Below, in pieces: positions 10,351-18,698 of a DNA stretch of 64,000 nucleotides. Numbering within the stretch: the first letter of the stretch is position 1; the number at the start of each line of letters is the position of its first letter. This DNA comes from Mesorhizobium huakuii. GTDB lineage: Bacteria > Pseudomonadota > Alphaproteobacteria > Rhizobiales > Rhizobiaceae. The translations under genes were made by a program, and so were the position numbers. The stretch spans positions 225,384 through 289,383 of the forward strand of contig NZ_BSNY01000027.1 of NCBI RefSeq assembly GCF_030160235.1. The letters run 5' to 3'. A model generated the notes under the pieces. That model was not told where the DNA came from and searched no databases. It was given only the letters and a program-made list of their open reading frames with translations.

Positions 10351-10777
10351 GGACCAGAACAGCAGTTTTTCGGCTGGCACAGCGGACAATTCGTCCGCCG
10401 ACGGCGAAGCCTTGGCCGGCGTCACCGTCATCGTCTGCGCCTCCTGCCGCGACGAGACCGGCTCCGACGCCCATCCCCGCGCCGGAGAACTCTTGGCTGA
10501 CGACACCCGCCGCGCCGCATCGGATGAGACCATCCGTATCCGCACGGTCGAATGCCTCGGCAACTGCAAGCGCCGCCTGAGCGCCGCGATCCTGCGTGAT
10601 GGCTGCTGGAGCTATGTCTTCGGCGACCTGACCGCAACCAGTGGCGCCGACCTCGTCACCGGCGCCAAGCTCTTCGCCACCTCGACGGACGGCCTCATTC
10701 CCTGGCGCGGCCGGCCCGATTCCCTCAAGCGCGGCCTCGTTGCCCGCATTCCTCCCCTCGACCTGTTGAAGGATTGA
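10349..10777 (+). CDS. DUF1636 family (2Fe-2S ferredoxin-like) metal-binding protein
   Basis: This 142-residue protein is of the DUF1636 family (COG5469), small thioredoxin-like proteins with four conserved cysteines usually encoded beside cobW in alphaproteobacteria. The cysteines are visible as VCASCRDE near residues 30-34 and VECLGNCKRR near residues 69-73, spaced like 2Fe-2S thioredoxin-like ferredoxins. The start is probably TTG at 10349, placed nine bases after AAGGAG (10334-10339). It immediately follows the riboswitch terminator, whose T-tract supplies its first bases. It ends two bases before cobW. A role in cobalt handling or as an electron donor to the pathway is inferred from context only. 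Confidence 0.85.
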   Translation: MDQNSSFSAGTADNSSADGEALAGVTVIVCASCRDETGSDAHPRAGELLADDTRRAASDETIRIRTVECLGNCKRRLSAAILRDGCWSYVFGDLTATSGADLVTGAKLFATSTDGLIPWRGRPDSLKRGLVARIPPLDLLKD

Positions 10778-10779
10778 TC

Positions 10780-11817
10780 ATGAGCGCTTCCGTCACCCGC
10801 GTCCCCTGCACCGTCGTCACCGGCTTCCTCGGCGCCGGCAAGACGACGCTGGTCCGCCATCTCCTGGAGAACGCCGGCGGCAAGCGCATTGCCATCATCG
10901 TCAACGAGTTCGGCGACATCGGCATCGATGGCGAGATCCTCAAAGGCTGCGGTATCGACACCTGCCCGGAGGAGAACATCGTCGAGCTGGCCAATGGCTG
11001 CATCTGCTGCACCGTCGCCGACGATTTCGTGCCCGCGCTCGACCAGATCCTGTCACTCAACCCGAAGGTCGACCACATCCTGATCGAGACCTCGGGCCTC
11101 GCTTTGCCCAAACCGCTGGTCCAGGCTTTTCAGTGGCCGACGGTGAAGAGCCGTGTGACCGTCGACGGCGTGATCGCCGTGGTCGACGGTCCCGCGCTGG
11201 CCGAAGGCCGCGTCGCCAACGACATGGACGCCCTGCAGGCGCAGCGCGCCGGTGATGACAGCCTCGACCATGACGACCCGGTCGAGGAACTGTTCGAGGA
11301 CCAGATCGCCTGCGCCGACCTGATCATCCTGTCGAAAAGCGACCTGATGGACGCCGCCGGTTCGGCCCGCGCCAACGCCATCATTGGCGAACATTCCGCC
11401 CGTGCCGTGAAGATCGTGCCGACCTCGCATGGCAAGGTCGATCCCTCCGTGCTGCTCGGGCTCGGTCTCGCCGTCGAGGACGACATCGAGAACCGCAAGT
11501 CGCATCATGACGGCGCCTTCGACCATGAGCATGACGACTTCGACACCTTCATCGTCGACATCGCGTCGATCGCCAATCCAGACGAACTGGCACAACGCGT
11601 CGCCGCCGCCGCCGAACAGGAAAACGTGCTGCGCGTGAAAGGCTTCGTCGAGGTCGGCGGCAAGCCGATGCGGCTCCTGCTGCAGGCCGTCGGCCCACGC
11701 GTCAATCACTACTATGACCGTGCCTGGACGGCCGAGGACGACCGCCGTTCGCGCCTCGTCGTCATCGGCCTCAAGGGGCTGAACCGCCCGGCAATCGAGC
11801 GTATACTCGCCGGCTGA
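10780..11817 (+). CDS. cobW: CobW, G3E-family metallochaperone GTPase
   Basis: CobW is a P-loop GTPase thought to deliver cobalt to the corrin ring chelatase. The 345-residue product has the Walker A loop GFLGAGKTT, the NEFGDIGIDG switch region and the G3E family metal site GCICC (CxCC). Also present are the SKSD-type base-recognition motif (LSKSDLMD) and a His/Asp-rich stretch HHDGAFDHEHDDFD near residue 240, typical of a metal-loading loop. The C-terminal CobW_C domain ends in GLKGLNRPAIERILAG. The ATG at 10780 follows the DUF1636 stop by two bases. The position directly before the cobaltochelatase gene fits the proposed function. Confidence 0.95.
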   Translation: MSASVTRVPCTVVTGFLGAGKTTLVRHLLENAGGKRIAIIVNEFGDIGIDGEILKGCGIDTCPEENIVELANGCICCTVADDFVPALDQILSLNPKVDHILIETSGLALPKPLVQAFQWPTVKSRVTVDGVIAVVDGPALAEGRVANDMDALQAQRAGDDSLDHDDPVEELFEDQIACADLIILSKSDLMDAAGSARANAIIGEHSARAVKIVPTSHGKVDPSVLLGLGLAVEDDIENRKSHHDGAFDHEHDDFDTFIVDIASIANPDELAQRVAAAAEQENVLRVKGFVEVGGKPMRLLLQAVGPRVNHYYDRAWTAEDDRRSRLVVIGLKGLNRPAIERILAG

Positions 11818-11835
11818 TCTCAGACACGGGCCGCG

Positions 11836-14800
11836 ATGCATATCCTCACCACGACCTCCGCCTCGCTCGACGACCTCGCCGAGCCTGTCGATCTGCGGCA
11901 GACGCCGGCGGATATCGTGGCCTTGTCCTTCACCGACAGCGACCTCGCCGGACTGGCGGCAGCCTGGAAGGCGGAAGCCGCCCGCTTGCCCTCGATGCGG
12001 TTGGCCGCGCTTCGCGACCTGCGCCATCCCATGTCCGTCGATCTCTGGATCGACAGCGTCGCCCGCCACGCCAAGATTATCCTGGTGCGAATCCTGGGCG
12101 GCTACGACTGGTGGCGCTATGGCTGCGACCAGTTGGCCTCGACCGCCCGCGAGCGCGGCATCAAGCTGGCGCTGCTGCCGGGCGAAAGCCATGACGAGGA
12201 TATCAGGCTGATCGAAGCCTCGACGCTGCCGCGCCAGGAATTGGACGCCCTGCTCGGCTATTTCCGCGAGGGCGGCCCGGCCAATATGGGCGCGCTCGTG
12301 CATAGGCTGGCCAGGCTGGCTGGACAGGACGCGGCCGTTGTCGAGCCCGTGGCGGTGCCGAAGGCCGGCTACTACGCGCCAGGCCGCGGCGCTGTCCCTC
12401 TCCCCCTCCAGGGCGAGGGCAAGGTCGTGCCCATTCTCTTCTACCGTTCGATGCTGCTCGCCGCCGACGTCGCGCCCATCGACGCCCTTTTCGACGCGCT
12501 GCGGCAGCGCGGCATGACGCCTGTCCCCATCTTCGTCTCCAGCCTCAAGGATCCGGCATCCCTGGCCTTCGTGGAGACAGCCCTCGCCTCGCTCAGACCC
12601 GCCGCCATCATCGCCGCGACCGCTTTCGCCTCTGGTGCCGAACCGGGCGTCGAAACCCTGTTCGACCGCGCCGGCGTGCCGGTCTTCCAGGTCATTGTCG
12701 CCACCACCCGCCGCGACGTCTGGGGGAACAACCAGCGTGGCCTGGCGCCCGCCGACCTCGCCATGCATGTCGTGCTGCCAGAGTTGGACGGCCGCATCCT
12801 CGCCGGCGCGATCTCCTTCAAGGGCGAAAGCGATGTCGATCCGGCACTTGGCCACCGCGCCTTCGCCAACCGGCCGGAACCGGATCGCGTGGCGCAGGTG
12901 GCTGATCGTGTGGCGGCCTTCGTCCGCTTACAGGAGACGTCCCGCCCCGAGCGCAAGCTGGCTATCCTGATCCCGGATTACCCAAGCGCGCCTGGCCGCA
13001 CCGGTTATGCTGTCGGCCTCGACGTGCCGTCCAGCGTGCTGGCCATGCTGCATGACCTGAAGGACCAGGGCTATGCGGTTGAGGGGATTCCGCAATCGCC
13101 GCGGGCGTTGCTGGATTTGCTGGAGCGGGGCGATCAGGGGTTTGGGATGGATGAGTATCTCGCCCTTTCACGAGACCTGCCTGTCGAGGCAATGACTGCA
13201 GTTGAGGCGGCGTGGGGGAAAGCGGGTGTTCAAGCGCCGACCTCGCTGCACTTCCCCTTCCGCGCCGCGACCTTCGGCAACATCACCGTGGCGCTGGCCC
13301 CCGATCGTGGCCGCTCCGCCGATCGCCGCGCCGACTATCACGATCCGACGCTGCCGCCCCGCCACGCCCTGATCGCCTTCGGCCTGTGGCTGCGCAAATC
13401 GCTCGGCGCCCATGCGCTCATCCATGTCGGCGCGCATGGCACGCTGGAATGGCTTCCGGGCAAGACCGTTGCCCTGTCGCAGAGCTGCTTCCCCGAGATC
13501 GTCACCGGTCCCCTGCCCGTCATCTATCCCTTCATCGTCTCCAATCCGGGCGAAGCCGCACAGGCCAAGCGGCGCATCGCCGCCGTCACCCTCGGCCATC
13601 TGCCGCCGCCTCTGACCGGCGCCGGGCTGGACGAGGATCAGCACAAGCTCGAACGCCTGGTCGACGAATACGCCCAGGCCGACGGCCTCGACCGCCGCCG
13701 CCGCGACCGTCTCGCAAAACTGATCGTCGATACGGCGCAGAAGACCGGCCTCGCCGCCGAAGCTGGCGTCGCCAGGAGCGACGCGCCCGACGAGGCGCTG
13801 CGCCGCATCGATGCCTGGCTCTGCGATCTCAAGGACTTCGCCATCAAGGACGGCTTGCATATCTACGGCCGCGCGCCCGACGATGAGTCCGAAGCCATGC
13901 GCCGCCAAAGCGCCGAGGCCGAAAAGGCGGCGCTGCTTGCCGCGCTCGATGGCCGCCACGTCAGGGCCGGTCCGGCCGGCGCGCCGGCGCGTGGCCGCTC
14001 CGACGTGCTGCCCACCGGCCGCAACCTGTTCACGTCGGATCCACGCACCATGCCGACACCGACCGCCTATGATCTGGGCAAGGCGGCGGCGGAAGAAGTG
14101 GTGCGCGGCTATCTGCAATCGCATGGCGACTGGCCGCGTTCGCTGGTCATCGACCTCTGGGGCTCGGCCTCGCTGCGCACCGGCGGCGAGGAGATCGCGC
14201 AAGGCCTGGCGCTGATGGGCTGCCGGCCGCAATGGGATGCCGCCACCGGCCGCATCACCGGCATCGAGGTGCTGCCGCCGGCCATGCTCGGCCGCGCGCG
14301 CGTCGATGTCACCTGGCGCATTTCGGGCCTGTTCCGCGACATGTTCCCGACCCAGATCGCGCTGATCGACGCCGCCGCCAACGCGGTTGCCGCCCGCGAC
14401 GAGGAGGATTCGGAAAACCCGCTCGCGGCCCGGACCCGAGCGGATGGCAAGATCAGCCCACGCATTTTCGGCACCTCGCCCGGCACCTATGGCGCCGGCG
14501 TCGAGGATCTTTTGTCGAGCGGCGACTGGGCGGCGCGCGAAGAGATCGGCCGCGCCTATCTCGACGCCACTTCGCACGCCTATGGCGGCGCCGGCGGCGA
14601 AGGCATTTCGGCGCCCGGCGCTTTCGAAACCCGCATCGCCGAGGCCGATCTTCTGGTCCATACCGGCGACGACCCCGGCCGCGACATTCTTGAAGGCTCC
14701 GCCGACGTCGCTTTCATCGGCGGCTTTTCGGCCGCGCTTGCGGCGCTTGGCCGGAATGCCGACGTCATCGTGCTCGATACCACCGACCCGCAAAAGCCGA

Positions 14801-15177
14801 AGCCACGCTCGGTCAGTGAGGCCGTGTCGAGGGTGGTGCGCGCCCGCGCCGTCAATGCGCGCTTCATATCAGGACAGATGCGGCACGGCCCACGCGGCGC
14901 CTCCGAATTCGCCGAGACGGTCGACCGGCTGGTCGGCTTCGCCGAAACCACCCATGCCATATCGGGCGCGCTGATCGAGGCCGTGCACGATGCCTATGTC
15001 GGCGATCCCGAAGTCCGCGCCTTCATCCTGCGCGAAAACCCGGCGGCGGCGAAAGTCATTGCGGAGCGTTTCCTGTCAGCGCGCCGGCGCGGCCTCTGGC
15101 ATCCCTTGCGCAATTCCATCGACGACGATCTCGCTGCCCTGATTGCCGAGGCCGAGGCACTTGGAGTTGCGGCATGA
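11836..15177 (+). CDS. cobN: Cobaltochelatase, CobN subunit
   Basis: CobN is the large, porphyrin-binding subunit of the aerobic ATP-dependent cobaltochelatase that inserts cobalt into hydrogenobyrinic acid a,c-diamide; its partners CobS and CobT are not in this window. The N-terminus (MHILTTTSASLDDLAEPVDL) and C-terminus (FLSARRRGLWHPLRNSIDDD) both match the family. HVGAHGTLEWLPGK and LRTGGEEIAQGLALMGCRPQ mark the conserved core. At 1113 residues it is shorter than the roughly 1270 of the classical Pseudomonas denitrificans protein, though both ends are present. Around residue 190 the sequence GAVPLPLQGEGKV looks like a decayed repeat insertion. A stretch at about 13075-13235 uses GGG and TTG codons more than its surroundings. 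The stop overlaps cobG by four bases. Confidence 0.95.
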   Translation: MHILTTTSASLDDLAEPVDLRQTPADIVALSFTDSDLAGLAAAWKAEAARLPSMRLAALRDLRHPMSVDLWIDSVARHAKIILVRILGGYDWWRYGCDQLASTARERGIKLALLPGESHDEDIRLIEASTLPRQELDALLGYFREGGPANMGALVHRLARLAGQDAAVVEPVAVPKAGYYAPGRGAVPLPLQGEGKVVPILFYRSMLLAADVAPIDALFDALRQRGMTPVPIFVSSLKDPASLAFVETALASLRPAAIIAATAFASGAEPGVETLFDRAGVPVFQVIVATTRRDVWGNNQRGLAPADLAMHVVLPELDGRILAGAISFKGESDVDPALGHRAFANRPEPDRVAQVADRVAAFVRLQETSRPERKLAILIPDYPSAPGRTGYAVGLDVPSSVLAMLHDLKDQGYAVEGIPQSPRALLDLLERGDQGFGMDEYLALSRDLPVEAMTAVEAAWGKAGVQAPTSLHFPFRAATFGNITVALAPDRGRSADRRADYHDPTLPPRHALIAFGLWLRKSLGAHALIHVGAHGTLEWLPGKTVALSQSCFPEIVTGPLPVIYPFIVSNPGEAAQAKRRIAAVTLGHLPPPLTGAGLDEDQHKLERLVDEYAQADGLDRRRRDRLAKLIVDTAQKTGLAAEAGVARSDAPDEALRRIDAWLCDLKDFAIKDGLHIYGRAPDDESEAMRRQSAEAEKAALLAALDGRHVRAGPAGAPARGRSDVLPTGRNLFTSDPRTMPTPTAYDLGKAAAEEVVRGYLQSHGDWPRSLVIDLWGSASLRTGGEEIAQGLALMGCRPQWDAATGRITGIEVLPPAMLGRARVDVTWRISGLFRDMFPTQIALIDAAANAVAARDEEDSENPLAARTRADGKISPRIFGTSPGTYGAGVEDLLSSGDWAAREEIGRAYLDATSHAYGGAGGEGISAPGAFETRIAEADLLVHTGDDPGRDILEGSADVAFIGGFSAALAALGRNADVIVLDTTDPQKPKPRSVSEAVSRVVRARAVNARFISGQMRHGPRGASEFAETVDRLVGFAETTHAISGALIEAVHDAYVGDPEVRAFILRENPAAAKVIAERFLSARRRGLWHPLRNSIDDDLAALIAEAEALGVAA

Positions 15178-16547
15178 ACGCCTTCTCGCGCCGCGGCGCC
15201 TGTCCGGCTTTGTCGGCACCGATGCAGACCGGCGATGGACTCCTGGTGCGACTCAACCCGGCTGCCGGAGGGCTGACGCCGAAGCTTCTGATCTCGCTGG
15301 CAGAATCCGCCCTGCGGCATGGCAACGGCATCATGGAAGTGACCGCGCGCGGCAGTCTGCAGATACGTGGCCTGACAGCGGAGAGCGCAGAACTGCTGGC
15401 GGCGGAGGTCGATGCGCTGGGCATTGCGGTGCGGACTGGCGTGCCGGTCGAGACCGGTCCGTTGGCGGGCATCGATCCGAGGGAGATCGCCGATCCGCGA
15501 CCGCTGGCCGAGCGGATCAGGGTGGCGATCGAGGATGCCGGGCTTACGCCAAGGCTGGGGCCGAAAGTGTCGGTGGTTGTCGACGGCGGCGGGCAACTGA
15601 CGCTGGATGGGGTGACGGCCGATGTCAGGCTGAACGCGGTGCGGGATGACGAAGGCGTTCTGTGGACTGTATTTGTCGCTGGTGACGGCCAAAGCGCGAA
15701 ACAGCTTGCGACGGTTGAAGACGATGCAGCGCGCGACATCACTGTCGCCGCTCTCCGAATGGTTGCCGAGAAGGGCCGCGACGCCCACGCGCGTGATTTG
15801 TCCGAGAGGCAATTGGCGTCTCTCGCCGGTTGGCTATGTTTGACAGGGTTGCGCGAAGCGCGCCCCTCTGTCCTGCCAGACATCTCCCCCGCAAGGGGGG
15901 AGAGGGGCGCTGTAGGGCGCAATCGTCGGCCAATTGGCTTCTTCAACGTAAGCCACGCTACAGCCCTCGGCATCGGCCTGCCCTACGGCAGCATGCCGGC
16001 TGATAAAATCATCGCCCTCGCCCGGCACGCCCTCACCCTCGGCACCACCGAAATCCGTCTCGCCCCGGGACGTGCCCTGCTCTTCGTTGGTCAGCCAGAC
16101 GCCGTTTGCACAAGCCTCCAGGCCGCAGCCACCACCCTCGGCTTCGTCACCTCCCCCTCCGATCCGCGCACGCGCATCGCCGCCTGCCCCGGCACCCCGG
16201 CTTGCGCCTCCGGCCGGATCGCCACCCGCGACATAGCCGAGACGATCGCCGCCGAAAACGCCGACATCCTCGACTTCACCCTGCACATTTCCGGCTGCGC
16301 CAAGGGCTGCGCGCATCCCGGCCCGGCGGCGCTCACAATCGTCGGCGGCGAAAATGGAGCCGGACTTGTCGTGAACGCGACGGCAAAGGCCCTTCCTGCG
16401 GGCTACAGGCCGGGCTATGACGCCGCGCGCGGCATCGGTCGCGTCGCGGCGGCGATCCGCAGCGCACGATCTCAGGGCGAGACCGCCGCCGCTTGCCTGA
16501 CAAGGCTCGGGCCGGCGGCAATCGCCGAGACTTACCAACAGGAATAA
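15174..16547 (+). CDS. cobG: Precorrin-3B synthase with an in-frame repeat insertion
   Basis: CobG is the sirohaem/4Fe-4S monooxygenase that converts precorrin-3A to precorrin-3B with oxygen, the step that marks the aerobic cobalamin route. The N-terminal ferrodoxin-like half (GDGLLVRLNPAAGGLTP) and the C-terminal half are present. The latter carries the cluster/sirohaem ligands ACPGTPAC and HISGCAKGCAHPG. A palindromic element at 15860-15910 lies in frame at about residues 229-246. It encodes low-complexity sequence (ARPSVLPDISPARGERGA) that has no place in the family's fold, between the two halves. The frame stays open to a normal C-terminus, so the enzyme may still work. It overlaps cobN by four bases (ATGA). 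Confidence 0.93.
   Translation: MNAFSRRGACPALSAPMQTGDGLLVRLNPAAGGLTPKLLISLAESALRHGNGIMEVTARGSLQIRGLTAESAELLAAEVDALGIAVRTGVPVETGPLAGIDPREIADPRPLAERIRVAIEDAGLTPRLGPKVSVVVDGGGQLTLDGVTADVRLNAVRDDEGVLWTVFVAGDGQSAKQLATVEDDAARDITVAALRMVAEKGRDAHARDLSERQLASLAGWLCLTGLREARPSVLPDISPARGERGAVGRNRRPIGFFNVSHATALGIGLPYGSMPADKIIALARHALTLGTTEIRLAPGRALLFVGQPDAVCTSLQAAATTLGFVTSPSDPRTRIAACPGTPACASGRIATRDIAETIAAENADILDFTLHISGCAKGCAHPGPAALTIVGGENGAGLVVNATAKALPAGYRPGYDAARGIGRVAAAIRSARSQGETAAACLTRLGPAAIAETYQQE
15860..15910. repeat. REP-like palindromic element inside cobG
   Basis: A 51-base element has perfect 10-base arms GCGCCCCTCT (15860-15869) and AGAGGGGCGC (15901-15910). Inside it a second hairpin forms from TCTCCCCC (15883-15890) and GGGGGAGA (15896-15903). 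C-rich/G-rich palindromes of this look are familiar intergenic repeats in rhizobia; here it is inside a coding sequence and keeps the reading frame. Copy number elsewhere cannot be judged from this window. Confidence 0.8.
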
Positions 16548-16549
16548 GC

Positions 16550-17182
16550 ATGGTCGCCTACGACTATATCCACGACGGCACGGCGATCTACGAGCGCTCC
16601 TTCGCCATCATCCGCGCCGAGGCGGACCTTTCGCGCTTCTCCGAAGCCGAGGCCGATGTCGCGATCCGCATGATCCATGCCTGCGGCCAAGTCGAAGCAT
16701 CGAGCCATTTCGCTTTTTCGCCAGACTTCGTCGCCGCCGCGCGCGCGGCTCTTGCCGGCGGCGCGCCGATCTTCTGCGACGCGGAAATGGTCTCCCACGG
16801 TGTCACCCGCGCTCGGCTGCCGGCCGGCAACGAGGTGATCTGCACGCTGCGCGATCCGAGAACGCATGAGATCGCCAAGGCGATCGGCAACACCCGCTCC
16901 GCCGCCGCGATCGACCTGTGGGGCGAACGCATGGCCGGCTCCGTCGTCGCCATCGGCAATGCGCCGACCGCGCTGTTCTATCTCCTGGAAAAATTGCGCG
17001 ACGGCGCGCCGAAGCCGGCGGCCATCATCGGCATGCCGGTCGGCTTCGTCGGCGCGGCCGAATCGAAGGATGCGCTGGCCGAGAATTCCTATGGCGTGCC
17101 CTATGCCATCGTGCGCGGCAGGCTGGGCGGCAGCGCCATGACCGCCGCCGCGCTCAACTCCCTGGCGAGGCCCGGCCTGTGA
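16550..17182 (+). CDS. cobH: Precorrin-8X methylmutase
   Basis: CobH moves the C-11 methyl group of precorrin-8X to C-12, producing hydrogenobyrinic acid. The 210-residue product from the ATG at 16550 (MVAYDYIHDGTAIYERSF) has the normal family length. It contains the catalytic-histidine block AEMVSHGVTRARLP and the downstream IGNAPTALFYLLE and GMPVGFVGAAESK motifs. An AGGA lies about ten bases upstream. A longer open frame from 16493 overlaps cobG and is not family-like. The stop overlaps the cobI GTG start. Confidence 0.96.
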   Translation: MVAYDYIHDGTAIYERSFAIIRAEADLSRFSEAEADVAIRMIHACGQVEASSHFAFSPDFVAAARAALAGGAPIFCDAEMVSHGVTRARLPAGNEVICTLRDPRTHEIAKAIGNTRSAAAIDLWGERMAGSVVAIGNAPTALFYLLEKLRDGAPKPAAIIGMPVGFVGAAESKDALAENSYGVPYAIVRGRLGGSAMTAAALNSLARPGL

Positions 17183-17937
17183 ACGCGCTTCCCAAAGGCC
17201 GCCTTGTCGGCGTCGGCACCGGTCCCGGCGATCCCGAACTGTTGACGCTGAAGGCCGCACGCGCCTTGGCCGAGGCCGATGTCGTTGCCTATTTCGCCAA
17301 GCGCGGCAACAACAGCAATGCGCGGGCCATCGTCGAGACGCGCTTCCGGCCAGACATGCTTGAATTGCCGCTGCTCTATCCCGTCACCACCGAAATCGAC
17401 AAGGATCACGACGACTACCGCTCGCAGATCACCGGTTTCTACGAGGAGTCGGCCGAAAAGGTCGCCGAATACCTTCAAGCCGGCAAAATGGTTGCCGTGC
17501 TGTCCGAAGGCGATCCGCTTTTCTACGGCTCCTACATGCATCTGCATGTGCGCCTCGCCCATCGTTTCCCGACCGAGGTCATCCCGGGCGTCACCGCCAT
17601 GTCCGGCTGCTGGTCGCAGACCGGTGTGCCGATCGTCCAGGGCGACGATGTGCTGACGGTTCTGCCCGGCACGATGAGCGAGTTCGAGCTTACCCGCAGG
17701 CTGGCCGACACCGACGCCGCCGTCATCATGAAGGTCGGCCGCAACCTGCCCAAGATCAGGCGGGCGCTGGAGGCCACTGGCAAGCTGGCCCGCGCCGTCT
17801 ATGTCGAGCGCGGCACCATGGCCGGCAGCGTCTCGATGAAGCTCGCCGACAAACAGGACGACAAGGCGCCCTACTTCGCCATTGTGCTGGTCGCCGGCTG
17901 GTCCGGCCGGCCCGGCGCGCTGGGAGCCCAGGCATGA
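17179..17937 (+). CDS. cobI: Precorrin-2 C20-methyltransferase
   Basis: CobI is a SAM-dependent methyltransferase that methylates C-20 of precorrin-2 to give precorrin-3A. The 252-residue product starts at the GTG at 17179, which overlaps the cobH stop (GTGA). It opens with the family's GRLVGVGTGPGDPELLTLKA phosphate/SAM loop. LSEGDPLFYGSYMHL and EVIPGVTAMSGCWS are the other conserved SAM-site blocks. The longer open frame from 16918 overlaps cobH and is not coding. The stop overlaps cobJ by four bases. Confidence 0.95.
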   Translation: MNALPKGRLVGVGTGPGDPELLTLKAARALAEADVVAYFAKRGNNSNARAIVETRFRPDMLELPLLYPVTTEIDKDHDDYRSQITGFYEESAEKVAEYLQAGKMVAVLSEGDPLFYGSYMHLHVRLAHRFPTEVIPGVTAMSGCWSQTGVPIVQGDDVLTVLPGTMSEFELTRRLADTDAAVIMKVGRNLPKIRRALEATGKLARAVYVERGTMAGSVSMKLADKQDDKAPYFAIVLVAGWSGRPGALGAQA

Positions 17938-18698
17938 GCGGCCGTCTCACCGTCATCGGCCTCGGGCCTGGCAATGCCGATCAGGTCACCCCTGAGGCCC
18001 GCCGCGCCGTGGCCGAAGCGAAATTCTTCTATGGCTACAAGCCCTATCTCGACCGGCTGGACCTGCGCCCGGACCAGACCCGCGTCGCCTCCGACAATCG
18101 CGAGGAACTCGCCCGCTCCAAGGATGCCTTGGTCAAGGCCGCAGAGGGCCACGATGTCGCCGTGGTTTCCGGCGGCGATCCCGGCGTCTTCGCCATGGCG
18201 GCCGCCGTCTGCGAGGCGATCGAAGCCGGCCCGGCCGAATGGCGTGCCGTCGATATCGCCGTCGTGCCCGGCATCACCGCGATGCTTGCCGTCGCCGCCC
18301 GCATCGGCGCGCCGCTCGGCCATGATTTCTGCGCCATCTCGCTGTCCGACAATCTGAAACCATGGGAGTTGATCGAACTGCGCCTACTGGCGGCGGCGGG
18401 CGCCGGCTTCGTCATTGCGCTCTACAACCCGATCAGCAAGGCGCGCCCCTGGCAGCTCGGCCGCGCCTTCGAGTGCCTGGCGGCGATCCTGCCCGGCACC
18501 ACGCCTGTGATTTTCGGCCGCGCCGCCGGCCGTCCGGACGAACGCATCGAGGTCTACCTGCTGGCCGATGTCGACGCGCAAAAGGCCGACATGGCGACCT
18601 GCATCATCATCGGCTCGCCGGAAACCCGCATCATCAAGCGCGGCGACAAACCGGCGCTGGTCTACACGCCGCGCTCGGCAGCGGGCTCGATGAAATGA
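17934..18698 (+). CDS. cobJ: Precorrin-3B C17-methyltransferase
   Basis: CobJ methylates C-17 of precorrin-3B and causes ring contraction to precorrin-4. The 254-residue product has the family's opening LTVIGLGPGNADQVTPEA, the VSGGDPGVFAMAAAV loop, VVPGITAMLAVAARIGAPLG and FVIALYNPISKARPWQL. It starts at an ATG overlapping the cobI stop. Its last 37 bases overlap the 3' end of cobK, which is encoded on the other strand. The tail (PALVYTPRSAAGSMK) is normal for the family, so the overlap is genuine on both sides. Confidence 0.96.
   Translation: MSGRLTVIGLGPGNADQVTPEARRAVAEAKFFYGYKPYLDRLDLRPDQTRVASDNREELARSKDALVKAAEGHDVAVVSGGDPGVFAMAAAVCEAIEAGPAEWRAVDIAVVPGITAMLAVAARIGAPLGHDFCAISLSDNLKPWELIELRLLAAAGAGFVIALYNPISKARPWQLGRAFECLAAILPGTTPVIFGRAAGRPDERIEVYLLADVDAQKADMATCIIIGSPETRIIKRGDKPALVYTPRSAAGSMK

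Noticed and set aside
13075-13240. Stretch in cobN with more GGG and TTG codons than its surroundings, a possible sign of recent transfer
   Set aside because: The protein sequence is continuous with the family and similar codon use recurs in cobG at about 15250-15660; too short to argue for a foreign origin.
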